Shown here: positions 45,272 through 55,588 of the stretch, one piece after another
How positions within the stretch are numbered: position 1 is the stretch's first letter
Layout: every line of letters starts with the position of its first letter
NCBI RefSeq assembly: GCF_021134715.1
Contig: NC_060026.1
Span: forward strand, 12,329,001-12,393,000
Reading direction: 5' to 3'
Source: Daphnia pulex
Lineage: Eukaryota; Arthropoda; Branchiopoda; Diplostraca; Daphniidae
Length of the DNA stretch: 64,000 nt
The notes under the pieces: generated by a model
Seen by the model: only the letters and a program-made list of their open reading frames with translations
Database searches by the model: none
What the model was told of the DNA's origin: nothing
Made by a program: the position numbers and the translations under genes

Positions 45272-46311
45272 ATGTCTTGGCAGTTTCAATTAGAACTTGC
45301 ACATTCTGTTCTCACTGAGGTAAATTTATTATAGAATTTCACATTTTCTTATTGTAATCTATATGATTGACGAACACGAGAGTAGCTCTCAACTACTGAT
45401 AGATTCCGTGCATCACAGAAGGCCATATTTGAATTAATGAAAGAATTTACAGTGTTATTAAAAAACGATGAAAACGTGAGTTTATAACAAGTCTTAAAAT
45501 TGGAATTGATTATCAATTTTACTTATTATTTACTTTTATATAATTAAAGACGAAAAAGCAATTCAGCAAAGGCAACGTTGAATTATGTTTTACGCTAGAA
45601 AAGGACACTAAACTGGATAATCAACCTTTAGCACCGAAACTATCCAATAAAGAAAAGAACTGTTCAACCTGCGGAAAGTCATTCTCGCGCCCTCAAGATC
45701 TCAAACGTCACTTGCGGACACATAATAAGACTTCCGCTTATTTATGCGAAGAATGTGGTAAGAGTTACCGAAGTCTTGATGGACTGAGTTACCATAAGGC
45801 CTTGAATCACCGTGAGAGTAACGATTCATCAGAGTCTTTATTGAAGTGTTCAAAATGCAACAAATCCTTTACTAACCAGATCCAGTTGAACGTTCATTTG
45901 AAAAACAGTCATCATAGAGCAAAGTCAGTATATACCTGTGAAATTTGTATTCCAACAGCAACTTTCGAACGCAAAGATGTATTTAAAAATCACGTAGTAT
46001 TGCACGAACGAGTCAAACCTTTCGCATGCCGAATTTGTGATAAAAATTTCTCCAGTCGCTCAAACCTACAATCCCACGCGCGAACTCATGATGCTTCAGT
46101 TGCTCTCCAGTGTCCAAATTGCTCGAAGAAATTTAGTTCAAAGAAAAAGTTGGATTCACATATTCCTGAATGTATTGCGCGGAAATCTTGTCCTTCTTGC
46201 AAATTTGTTTGTCAAAGCGAAGAAGAGATGACTGAACACACAAAGAAAGAGCATCCAGCAGATTATGCAATACATGAAGTCTTTGGTCACGCCCTCGAAG
46301 AATTGAGCTAA
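45272..46311 (+). CDS. C2H2 zinc-finger protein
   Basis: Three exons: 45272-45319, 45419-45475, 45550-46311; 288 aa with the ATG at 45272. About seven C2H2-type fingers fill the last exon: CSTCGKSFSRPQDLKRH...H, CEECGKSYRSLDGLSYH, CSKCNKSFTNQIQLNVH, CEICIPTATF...H, CRICDKNFSSRSNLQSH, CPNCSKKFSSKKKLDSH and CPSCKFVCQSEEEMTEH. The first finger linkers are irregular, so not all may bind DNA. The N-terminal exons (MSWQFQLELAHSVLTE and KAIFELMKEFTVLLKN) form a short helical region of unknown type. The first exon is open upstream of the ATG to an acceptor at 45245-45246, so the true start may lie in an upstream exon. Probable sequence-specific nuclear factor. Confidence 0.8.
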
Positions 46312-46909
46312 CCGCATCTCAAATGCTCAATTTTATGTTCAATAAATTAAATTATTGAAATTCTGTCGTGAAAATACAAAAGCAAACAAAACGTCACGTA
46401 GCCTGAACATGTTTGTTTTTTTAATTCAATAATTGATAAGGATACCGCTTACGGCTATTCCGTGTTCATACATACAAATAAAGATTCAAAACAAAACAAA
46501 AAAACGGCTTTTGTATGATATGACTGCCATCTATTATCAAATTCCTAAAAATAAGAATTCAATTAACGCAATATTAAATAATGAATAAAGGTGCCGCCGC
46601 AATTTACGCAATGAAATTTCACCGAAATAATAATTTTAAAAAACGAATCGCTGTGTTGCTGGCAGTACCGCGCAACCGATCTATTTTGATTTTGGCATGA
46701 AACATCAATCCTCAGCCGACGATAAAAACGTCTGCTTGCAGTCACATGGCAACGGAGTTACTTGTCTCTCTGGTTGTATCTAGTTGTTGAACTAACGTAA
46801 ACACTCATCATAACAGGACCATTGGACCATCAAGAAATACACTCTTGCACCTTATTTATCGTCGCCCCAATCCCTTCGGTCGACATTCCAACGTGGACAT
46901 AAAAAAAAA
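46312..46909. other. Intergenic region, zinc-finger gene to carbonic anhydrase
   Basis: Holds the zinc-finger 3' UTR (AATAAATT near 46340) and the carbonic anhydrase promoter. It contains a GCCATCT-type motif at 46526-46532. No exon is supported. Confidence 0.4.
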
Positions 46910-47989
46910 ATGGACAAAATATTGAAAGGTATCCTTAAATACAGAAAAACGTATCGAACTGAAATGGTGGAACAGTTTAAACAAGTTGCTGATCGACCTG
47001 AGGTAAAAAGTTTTTTTTTCATTAGTTTTTTTTCATTCAAAACATAAAATAATCGTATATTTCTAGCCAAAAGCAGTGTTTTTTACCTGTATGGACAGCA
47101 GAATGCTTCCAACTCGATTTACACAAACAGATGTTGGTGATATGTTCATAGGTATGTTAAAACACAAGTATATATACTGCTTGCTTTTTTATATTCCTGG
47201 ACATTGTAAATATAAGTTAGAAATGCTGGTAATCTGGTTCCTCACTCGAAGCTGTATGGAATTGATTCAGCTACCACTGAACCAGCAGCCCTGGAGCTGG
47301 GGTGCATTGTAAATAATGTGAAGCACATGGTTGTTTGTGGACACTCAGATTGCAAGGTCAGTCAACCATAAACTTGTTAAATGATAACATAAACATAATG
47401 ACACACAACTTTTGTTTCAGGCTATGAACCTATTGTATAGTTTTAAAAAAGGAATTGAAACCAACATGAGAACTCTCGAGAGATCTCCACTTAAAGCTTG
47501 GCTTCATCGCCATGGTAGTATTTCTCTAACTAAATTTGAGAGGTTAGAAGTGCATGGTTTCCAACAGCCCTTGACTTTCCCAATGGAGGGACCATTCAGA
47601 CAATTTGTTGCCTACATAGACCCTGACAATAAATTTAGTCTAACAGATAAGCTCTCACAGGTAGAATTATGCCAAGTTATGTAATGTCTACAAATCTAAT
47701 TGGGTTATCTTTTTTCAGCTCAACACATTGCAACAACTACAGCATATTGCCAGTTATAGCTTCATTCAAAGTGCCATAAATTCGGGGCGAGTACACCTTC
47801 ACGCGTATGTATCATGTATCAAACGTTTACTCGTAAGTGTTTAATGTTGAAATTTATGATACTAGGTTATGGTTCGACATCTATACCGGAGACATCTACG
47901 TCTTTAGCCGCAAGCAAAAACGGTTTGTGGAGATAAGCGAAGAGACATCCGATTATTTGCTCGATGAAATACGCGAATACTTTGTGTGA
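46910..47989 (+). CDS. Beta-class carbonic anhydrase
   Basis: Six exons: 46910-47002, 47067-47151, 47217-47356, 47421-47660, 47719-47804, 47866-47989; 255 aa. Beta carbonic anhydrases hydrate CO2 to bicarbonate using a Cys2-His zinc site plus an Asp-Arg dyad. The signature FFTCMDSRMLPTRF supplies the first zinc Cys and the Asp/Arg pair. VRNAGNLVPHS is conserved, and MVVCGHSDCK supplies His and the second Cys. The N-terminal helix (ILKGILKYRKTYRTEMVEQF) matches the arthropod form, which is often placed in mitochondria; no strong targeting sequence can be judged here. Vertebrates lack this class. Confidence 0.93.
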
Positions 47990-48335
47990 CCTTAACCGAC
48001 GTGCCTCGGGTTATTATGCTGAAGAATATATGGAAATCTAGGTATTTTTATAGAGATGACGCACATCTCCTGAATTTATATGGGGAGTTCGATTCTAAAG
48101 CTATTTTGTAAATAGTGAGAAGTTAACTATAAAATAAATTGTTGCATAACTTTATAATGGAAAAGAATTTGAACAATTCGAAAAAGGAATTGCACAAATA
48201 TTTATCTATTTTACGAACCTTTGAATGAGGAAGGTTTTCAAAAAGAAATGCGAAAGTAGAATAGTATACAGGATGGTTACCAACAATATTAAGCAATCGC
48301 GCAGGATACAGAGTGTAAATTGTTAGCTCACGTGT

Positions 48336-49581
48336 TTACTGAGAATCGGAAGATGAACTGCTACTCGAGTCCGTAGACATAACGTCGACATCTTCATTCT
48401 CTTTCTTGGGATTTTTGTGATCCATTCCACCACTCACACCCAAGTGTGAAACTGACAAACAGGGCATTTGCAGGTCATTTTGAGATAACCAACTATAAGT
48501 GCCTGCTTGAGAATTCGGAACTGAAGACCCCTGCTGCAAAGAATGATTAGGACGATGCAAAAGTTCTGGAAAACTCATGTGTCCATTGACATTCATTTCA
48601 CCAAGACGGCCCAAAAATCCTAGCCGCATTTCAATATCTGAAAACCACCACAAAACAACATGAAACTACTGGACAGCAATTTAAAAAAAAATTTCTACCC
48701 GTGGGATATGGTCTGCGTAAATCTCCTTGCTGCCAATTCAAAGGAGCACAAACAGCGTTGGAAGCCGATATTCTGTGAGCAAATTTTATCAACTCTTCGG
48801 AATTTACAGGTCTGTTATTCGCCCGTGTGATTGATTGCAACTTTTGCTTAGCTTGAAAGATTGCAGTAGCCTGAAAAAGAGTAAGTTTATGAAATACTAA
48901 AACCAACAAAATAATTAAAAATAGCTTACTAATAGCTGCTCTGCCTCCTTAAGCTGCTTTTGAAGATTTCGAATCTCAACATCATGCCTTTCAACTTCTG
49001 TCTCTAAGGCAACTACTTTTTGTTGTAATACACCTTGTTCTTCAGCCAACTTAATAAAAGAAAGAATTAGCATTGAAAAAAATTATGAAAAACAAATAAT
49101 TTTACCTTAAGTGTTGCCTTAAGATCAGTGTCTTTTTGAAGAACCAATTCAACAAGTTGAGAGTGTTCAGTACTCATAGGTTTCTGCTGCTTCTGGGCTA
49201 TTAAGTTGTCCAAAAGTTCCCTAATAAATTAAAAAGATTAAGTTTAGTACAGTGACAATTATATTTTGGAAGATTAAAATTCAATAATCAAATTCAAAAC
49301 AGTGTATGATACAAACGAGTGTGACAAAGTGTTCTGAATTTCAGGTAAACAATGGTATGATTACCTAATAAGATAAATAAATATATCATGCTAATGAACA
49401 ATAGATAGATCTGAGGCTTTAACTTTCATTAAAAAAATTTTGAAGGAAGAACAATTGCACTACGTGATCAAAATAGTCGACGAACAAAGGCAGCCAAATC
49501 AAGAAAAACTTACTTTGCGATGATTTCGATATCGTCGATGCAAGTAAGCAATACTTCTCTGGTACTTTTTTGAGAAGTCAT
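48336..49581 (-). CDS. MED4: Mediator complex subunit 4
   Basis: Five exons on the minus strand: 49514-49581, 49106-49220, 48930-49049, 48699-48870, 48336-48637; 258 aa. MED4 is a middle-module subunit of Mediator, which links transcription factors to RNA polymerase II in the nucleus. The N-terminal half is a coiled coil ([20 protein letters not shown]). The family core is unmistakable: [40 protein letters not shown] and RLGFLG. The tail ends in a Ser-rich acidic stretch ([16 protein letters not shown]). The gene converges on the carbonic anhydrase gene, leaving only about 350 bp between stops. Confidence 0.95.
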
Positions 49582-50138
49582 GTCTAGTTATTTTTATTCC
49601 TTTTTATAGAAATAGTTATAAAAACAGGTAAGTGAAACTTTCCAATCAAAATTAGTTTTTCTTGAATGCGGCTCGGCTACGGCTGCAACAACAACTAGAG
49701 AAGTGAGGTTGCCATATCTAGATTTAACCTGACCACGTATTTTTTTAAATTTCCTTATCCTTTATTTATGGATTCATTCGGAGTCGAATCACCGCTCTAC
49801 AACGTGATTTCGTTAAAAGAAACTAAAAAATATAATAGTAATGAGATATGTTTGAAGTGTATAATAATGCAACACTGGCGACGATTTATGAATCGAATTT
49901 CGTAAACATAAACAGACAGCAGGAATCCGCTGTTCCGCTCTTGATCGTCTGACCCGCCCAAAGTTTTCCGAGCAATTTCTCAAAAACAAACTCCGGAAAG
50001 AGTGAAAAGACATTCATTTGTTTGCTTGGGTGAGTATATAGTCCAGCAATTCGACTTTAGAATCTCCAGTTATGAGGACTTTAAAACACATTTTGTGTTA
50101 CAGATTCTTGGTTCAGTTCCTGTCTACAAGAATGTCGA
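49582..50138. other. Divergent promoter region between MED4 and the nuclease gene
   Basis: Contains the MED4 promoter on the minus strand and a probable 5' UTR exon of the nuclease gene on the plus strand. The nuclease exon appears to end near 50029 (GG|GTGAGT), with the intron ending at 50103 (TTACAG). Confidence 0.5.
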
Positions 50139-50597
50139 ATGACAAGTCTGTCAAAGTTAAGGTTGGAGAAGAAGAACGAGTATCGCAAAGTTTATGCGGT
50201 TGTTCGGTCGGAAAATTTTGGAAATGGAAGTACAGTGTCCATAAACAATGAGCAGAAAAAACAACTAGGTATAGAAGGAGACTATCATGCCGGGCATATC
50301 ATTGCCAAAATGCTTGGAGGATCGGGATCGGACGTAAATAATCTCGTCCCCATGCACAAAAATTTCAACAACAGTGCCTACAAATCTTTCGAATTTGAAG
50401 TCCGCAAGATGATTGAGGATTCTGAAAAATTTTACCCCGGAAAACAAGTAGAAGCTCGTATCACTGTTTCCTTATTTTACAATCAAGGTTCCAATAAACC
50501 ATATCGAATCAAGTATGATGTTGCCATGTACGCTAACGGCGTAGAAAAGCCGAGTTACGTTGGAGATTTCAAACTGAATGAAAATGGACGACACTAA
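50139..50597 (+). CDS. DNA/RNA non-specific endonuclease-like protein (bacterial-toxin type)
   Basis: One coding exon, 152 aa. The centre (GDYHAGHIIAKMLGGSGS, then NNLVPMHKNFNNSAYKSFE) matches the pattern I recall for the Endonuclease_NS_2-type beta-beta-alpha metal nucleases (RGHLIA..LGG.G...NLVP....N...). These are best known as C-terminal domains of bacterial polymorphic toxins. His53 is the expected catalytic base; Asn68 and Asn75/77/78 are the candidate metal-binding asparagines. The C-terminal half (VEARITVSLFYNQGSNKPYR) resembles the trailing beta strands of the family. There is no signal peptide, so it is predicted cytosolic. No toxin delivery domain or immunity gene is nearby; flanking genes are ordinary animal genes and a 5' UTR intron is likely, so this is a resident nuclear gene. 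Another ATG at 50132, in a different frame, precedes the start. Substrate and role are unknown. Confidence 0.65.
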   Translation: MTSLSKLRLEKKNEYRKVYAVVRSENFGNGSTVSINNEQKKQLGIEGDYHAGHIIAKMLGGSGSDVNNLVPMHKNFNNSAYKSFEFEVRKMIEDSEKFYPGKQVEARITVSLFYNQGSNKPYRIKYDVAMYANGVEKPSYVGDFKLNENGRH

Positions 50598-50887
50598 TTT
50601 AAATCGAGGAAATTTTTGCTTTGACGCTTTTTGCAGAGCTATAACTCTGGCTTTTTGTAACCAATAAACATTTTTCAATGTTGAATGCGTAATCAGGCGC
50701 CGCGCAATGTATTTTTTTTACAAGAAAGCAGATTTTAGTACGTACAAGAGTGCTTTTACAGCCATCTGGCAACCGTTTTCGTTACTAACCTACCTAGTGT
50801 CTTCTGCAGTGGTTGATTTGTTGACGTTTATTGCTCGAAAATTCTCCAACCCACTAACATTTACTCGTTTAGTAATCAAATTTCAAA
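50598..50887. other. Spacer between nuclease gene and TAF13
   Basis: Holds the nuclease 3' UTR (AATAAA near 50664) and the TAF13 promoter, including a GCCATCTGGC motif at 50761-50770. Confidence 0.45.
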
Positions 50888-51707
50888 ATGTCTTCTCCCT
50901 CGGTGAATACTTCATTGACTTCGTCCCCACAGAAAGAAAGAGACAGCAAAGAAAGAGAAAATCCAGATGAAAACTATGATCAGGTAATTTTCTTCTTTTA
51001 AGTTACATTAAATCTTAAGTAATTTCCAGCTGAAAGTTTTGCTGGTACATATAACATATTGCTGGTGGAAATTTTTGTATTTAAATTTGTTTTAATGCTT
51101 TACTGTTCATTTAATTTCTAAATGTTTCAATTTCTAGTTTGATGATGATGAACCTGATTTGCATTATGGATCCACTTCATCAGGCAGAAAGCGCCTCTTC
51201 AGCAAGGAACTTCGTTGCATGATGTTTGGATTTGGTGATGATCAAAATCCCTATACAGAAAGTGTTGATCTGCTGGAAGACCTTGTTATTGAATACATCA
51301 CTGAAACGGTAGGACTAATACCTTAAAATTTTTTTCAAACTGTGACATCTGATTTGCTATCTTTGAATTTTATTTATCAAGTTAGAATGCAAAAATGTTT
51401 ATTTTTGAAATCAAATGCAAATGTTTCATCGTGTTATGGCAATTCACAAAGAGTCGGCAACCTGATTAGAATTCTATAACATGGCAAATGACTTTATTGA
51501 CATTAACTATTTGCATTATTACTACTTCAGACGCACAAGGCCATGGAAACTGGACGGACAGGCCGAGTTCAAGTTGAAGACATGGTGTTTTTAGTTCGCA
51601 AGGACACGCGTAAATTTGCCCGCGTCAAAGACCTTCTAACCATGAACGAGGAGCTGAAGAAAGCTCGTAAAGCTTTCGATGAAGTCAAATATGCAGGCGT
51701 TTCCTAA
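50888..51707 (+). CDS. TAF13: Transcription initiation factor TFIID subunit 13
   Basis: Three exons: 50888-50983, 51138-51308, 51531-51707; 147 aa, normal length. TAF13 is a histone-fold subunit of TFIID that pairs with TAF11 in the nucleus. The histone fold is clear: LFSKELRCMMFGFGDDQNPY, VDLLEDLVIEYITET, THKAMETGRTGRVQVEDM and LVRKDTRKFARVKDLLTMNE. The N-terminus is a charged, disordered lead. A polyadenylation signal lies near 51778. The gene converges on CYB5R4 with about 130 bp between stop codons. Confidence 0.96.
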
Positions 51708-51838
51708 TTTTCTATCCCGAAAACGCGTGAACGGCCTCATTTATGTATCCTGCAGCATCCAGCAACCTTTTTTAACAATAAATAAACTTTCGTCATTTTT
51801 TTCAATCCAAAATTTCGTGTGAATTTTCAAAGAATGTA

Positions 51839-53790
51839 TCACCTGAGTGTTTCCAAAGTAAAGTCTGACGGTCCGCAAACACACGCAAAATTGGAACCGT
51901 CGTCAGGACAATCCCTACCTAAAATAGTTGTGGCTAGTATAGAATTGTTGATTCGGCCTCGAAGACCTAACCATTCTTCATCCGGCTCAGACAATACGTG
52001 CCATACTTTAAACCTGTTGAAAAATTGATATAGATGTTTCATTAATGTGAGGTTAGAATGAAATTTCGGTTTTTCTACTTCTCAGGATATTTAAGTTCTA
52101 ATTCCCGAAACTCTTCTTTCCAGATTATGTCTTCTTGAGTTCGGTTGAAGAACAGTAACATAACACGCCTAAATTAATCAAAATTGGTATTCAAATGAGC
52201 TTAGTTCATAAGAGATTAATCGACAAAAACATCAAAAGGGGTACCTATTATTGCGTAAGGTATCGATTGTTATTCTGACTAATGGCGTGATCCCCGTACC
52301 TGGAATTTTAATTTATTAAAAAAAGAATGTAATTTACTTAAGATGTTTGCTATTGGTTAATATATCACGGGAGGGCAAATATGAATAAACAGAACAATGT
52401 CAACAAAGACAAGGCAACAATGGGGGTCGTCCAACAATGCTAATACGTACCAGCGGCGATAGCTACCACATTCTTGCTCTCTAATTGCGATTCTAGGAAG
52501 TTTCCAGTTGGATCACTCACTTCAATCGAGCTGTTACCCTCAGCCAATCGATCCAATGCCGAAGTAAATGGTCCAGCAGGGTAGATTTTGATTAGAAACT
52601 GAAGCGAACTAGACGCTTCAGTTTTAGATGGGCAGTCTGTTGTCTTGCACGAAGAAAGATCAGAAACAACAGGAGTGTAGCTACGGATTAATTCACTTCC
52701 ATCTAATGATTAGAAACGTGAAAATAAAAAATAAAAATAAAAAACCCTTTTTCAAGATCACGCATATGTGCAATCACCTTCCAGAGATAGTTTGAGTTGA
52801 ACATGCCAACCAACAGGGACGTAAAAGTCTTGACCAGTAGGAAACGTCAAAGTGAATAGAAAAACATTGTGATTAACGCGCAATTTGCGTGTTAAAGTGG
52901 CCTGGCGGAAGAATGGTGAGGCTTGGCTTAACGGCTGAAACCCTTGGCTGACGTCCTCCAAATCGCCCAATTTCTGCCAATGGAGTGCAGTTTGTATTTT
53001 GCGCAATACCAATTCCACTTTGCCCGTTGTCAACGATACTGTAACCTTACAGGAAGATTCGACAACTTCGGCTAAGTGAATTTGATAATCGTAACAGCGT
53101 GACCAATCGTCGCTGTAGATACGAATACGGAAAAGTTTCCCGTCGATAGACGTCGACACCCGGTGTGCGTCAAGTCCTTTTTGTCGCGTATAAAGGACGA
53201 CAGTGACGCTGGTGGAGTTCTGCATCCAATCGGTGGTGACAACTCCAATAGAAGGCGTCGATATCGACAGAGTGGGCGGAGGAGGCGCAGGAAAGCCCTT
53301 TCCAACGATAACTTTGCTTTGTGCGCGTTTGACTGGAGGCAGCATGGAATCCGCCTTCAATCTTCCGACCAGGCATTTCTTCAGCATCGATTCGTAGTTT
53401 ACCCATTTATGGACTTCATCGAACAAATCGGTAGCGTCAATCCCGACACCACGCAACAACTCTTCCTCGCCGCCAGGATGGAATTCGAAATAAGAAGTTA
53501 CGTTGTACACCATTCCTTATTTTGAAGAAAATAAAATTATAATTGATTATTAGGAAGGAGAAAAAAGAAAAGCATTAAATAATAGAACCTCTAATGGCCA
53601 GCCAAGCGTCATTTTTGCTATTATGCTGAGCGAGTTCGTTAGGAGAGATATCCCTTAACCGATTTCCCGTTCCACTGAGATCAGTAGATGAGTTGGTGAG
53701 TTTGATCCAATCCATGAGGGAACGTCCTGGTTTGAGCGCAGTTTTGTTGCGCGGATTTCCTGTGTTAGCAGAAGTGGATAGATTAGACAT
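51839..53790 (-). CDS. CYB5R4: Cytochrome b5 reductase 4 (Ncb5or)
   Basis: Six exons on the minus strand: 53589-53790, 52778-53515, 52451-52702, 52245-52299, 52079-52168, 51839-52013; 503 aa. The protein joins a cytochrome b5 domain, a CS (p23-like) domain and a b5-reductase domain, the layout of soluble/ER-associated NAD(P)H reductases. The b5 part runs from DISPNELAQHNSKNDAWLAI to FHPGGEEELLRGVG and VHKWVNYESMLKKCLVG, with heme-ligand histidines in FHPGG and EVHKW. The CS region includes TDWMQNSTSVTVVLYT. The reductase part has the flavin motif IRSYTPV, the nucleotide motif GTGITPLVR and the C-terminal CVCGPSDFT. The chain stops soon after CGPSDF, slightly shorter than usual. These enzymes support lipid and iron handling in animals. 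Confidence 0.93.
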
Positions 53791-54203
53791 GTTTCAGTCA
53801 AGGTGCAGTGGCTGCGCAGGCCGTGACAAGACTGGCTCAAGAGCTGCGGGATCACGTCCAAGTCATTCACGGCTGTAAGGCTGAAACGCGTGCACCACCA
53901 TGAAAGACTTAAAAGACACGGGATGGCGAAAAGGGGACGGTCTAAATGAGAAGTAGGAGGGTACTGAATGGGCTGCGCAACTCTCGCTCGATCAATAGTT
54001 TCTTTAGCCTCGCTTGGTCAAATATAAAAAGCGAACTAGAATCAAATGATTGTCCATTGATGACTGCCGACCCGGTCGTGATCCTGTTATTTATTAGCCT
54101 CAGCCAATACTGTGGACTAGTAGAGTAAAGCGACTAAAAATAAACTAGTTCAATTTATTGGCTAATTTTGGTCTTAGCTTGAATTAACTAACTAAACTAC
54201 TGA
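53791..54203. other. CYB5R4 upstream region
   Basis: Between the CYB5R4 start and the 3' end of the unresolved minus-strand gene. No supported exon. Confidence 0.4.
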
Positions 54204-54919
54204 TCAGCTCTTGGTAAATTCATTAAATTGAATCCTTTGTTCTCTTTCAACAAGAGATGTAATGCATCGGTTGCACAAGTCACTAAACAAAGACGCCACA
54301 AAACGAACAAAACAATCGACAATATTCTCGAAATCTGGAGTACCATCAAATCTTTTGCGTTTAGGCTTAAAAGCAAAGTGTGGGTGCTACAGGAGAAATA
54401 GAAACAGCAAGCCGTGACAGAGTTTGGTGAAAGAAAACTGTGGTAGGATCAATAGATAAAAGTATTGATCTGAGATACATGTGTTCTACAAAGCTTTTCT
54501 ATCTTACAGAGCCCCAAGAGACTAAGCACACTCCAAACTTTAAAACTTTAAAAGAGGCATTTTACATTCTTTTATATTTCTTTTCCTTTCTTTTTTTTTA
54601 AATTTTGAATTCCTTGATTATCTGTCAATAATCTTTACAGCAAATATTTTAATGGAGTTTCATGATACTGAAGGTTTACAAGTGATTAAGTGGTGAGAAA
54701 TCTGACACACTGCATGACACTGCACTCAATTAGACAGATGTTGCCATTGCCACTGCACCCAGTGTATGGCAAATAGTAGTCAAAATCTTCAAAAATTCAC
54801 ATTTGTCTAATTAAGATAAATAAACTAGCAGGTTTTAAGCTAAGTACACTATAAAGTACACATAATTTAAAATAAAACCAACCTGTGGCTGAAGCTCTTG
54901 ATACAGTTAGGCTATCCAT
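54204..54919 (-). CDS. Unresolved small gene, possibly 2-3 exons
   Basis: Two pieces with coding character lie on the minus strand. A candidate first exon 54883-54919 starts with ATG in good context (MDSLTVSRASAT) and ends at a GT in phase 1. A last exon 54204-54386 follows a strong acceptor (TTTCTCCTGTAG) and encodes a 60-residue basic/helical end (HPHFAFKPKRKRFDGTPDFE, IVDCFVRFVASLFSDLCNRC), entered in phase 0. The phases do not match directly, so a further exon of length 2 mod 3 must exist if these belong together. One candidate, 54765-54812, has the wrong length by one base class. I do not recognise the protein and cannot confirm the join. Confidence 0.35.
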
Positions 54920-55588
54920 TTTGATTTTTAAAGTTGTGATTGAAATTAGAATGTGATCTTCCCTTCCAGATTGCACTATATTGATTAAATTCACTGCGAG
55001 AGAATGTTAAGATTGTATGAATTGAAATTAAACTTCGACCATTTCATCCACGATTGATTTCGTTCACCGATAGGTATTTTCCCACCAATGGAAAAAATGG
55101 CCATGGGCGGGTCATGAATTACTGCTTTGCACTACTTAAGCAGCATGTATAAATTCCAACGTGTTTTAATAATAATAATATTAAATTCGAATAAAAAACA
55201 AAAATAAAGGAGTAAAATACCCTCTAAACAGTAAACACACGTCTCTTCTACAATGAAAATTCGTCTGCATTATAAACAACATTGACACGCTTGTGACAAC
55301 TTAAATTTTTCATCTTGATATCGAGACCATATCTACTAAAATTCTATAAAATAAAATATATTTATTTTTACTCATATTTTGTTTTTGTATCATCCAATAA
55401 AATATTTGAAAATATTTTACTTGACAATCTTCGAAACTTGTGTTTGACTGCAGACGACGTTTTACTTTTGTAACCGGCCGCACATCGTGAGCTCCGACAT
55501 CCAAGTCTGTTTGGTTTGAAGGAACTATGAAAAATTAACTCGAAGCTGGTTAATAAAATTGAGTCGTTCTATTTTCTAACTGGATAAA
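54920..55588. other. Intergenic region before MRPL4
   Basis: AT-rich sequence with an AAT repeat near 55168; presumed promoters of the unresolved gene and of MRPL4. No exon is supported. Confidence 0.4.
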
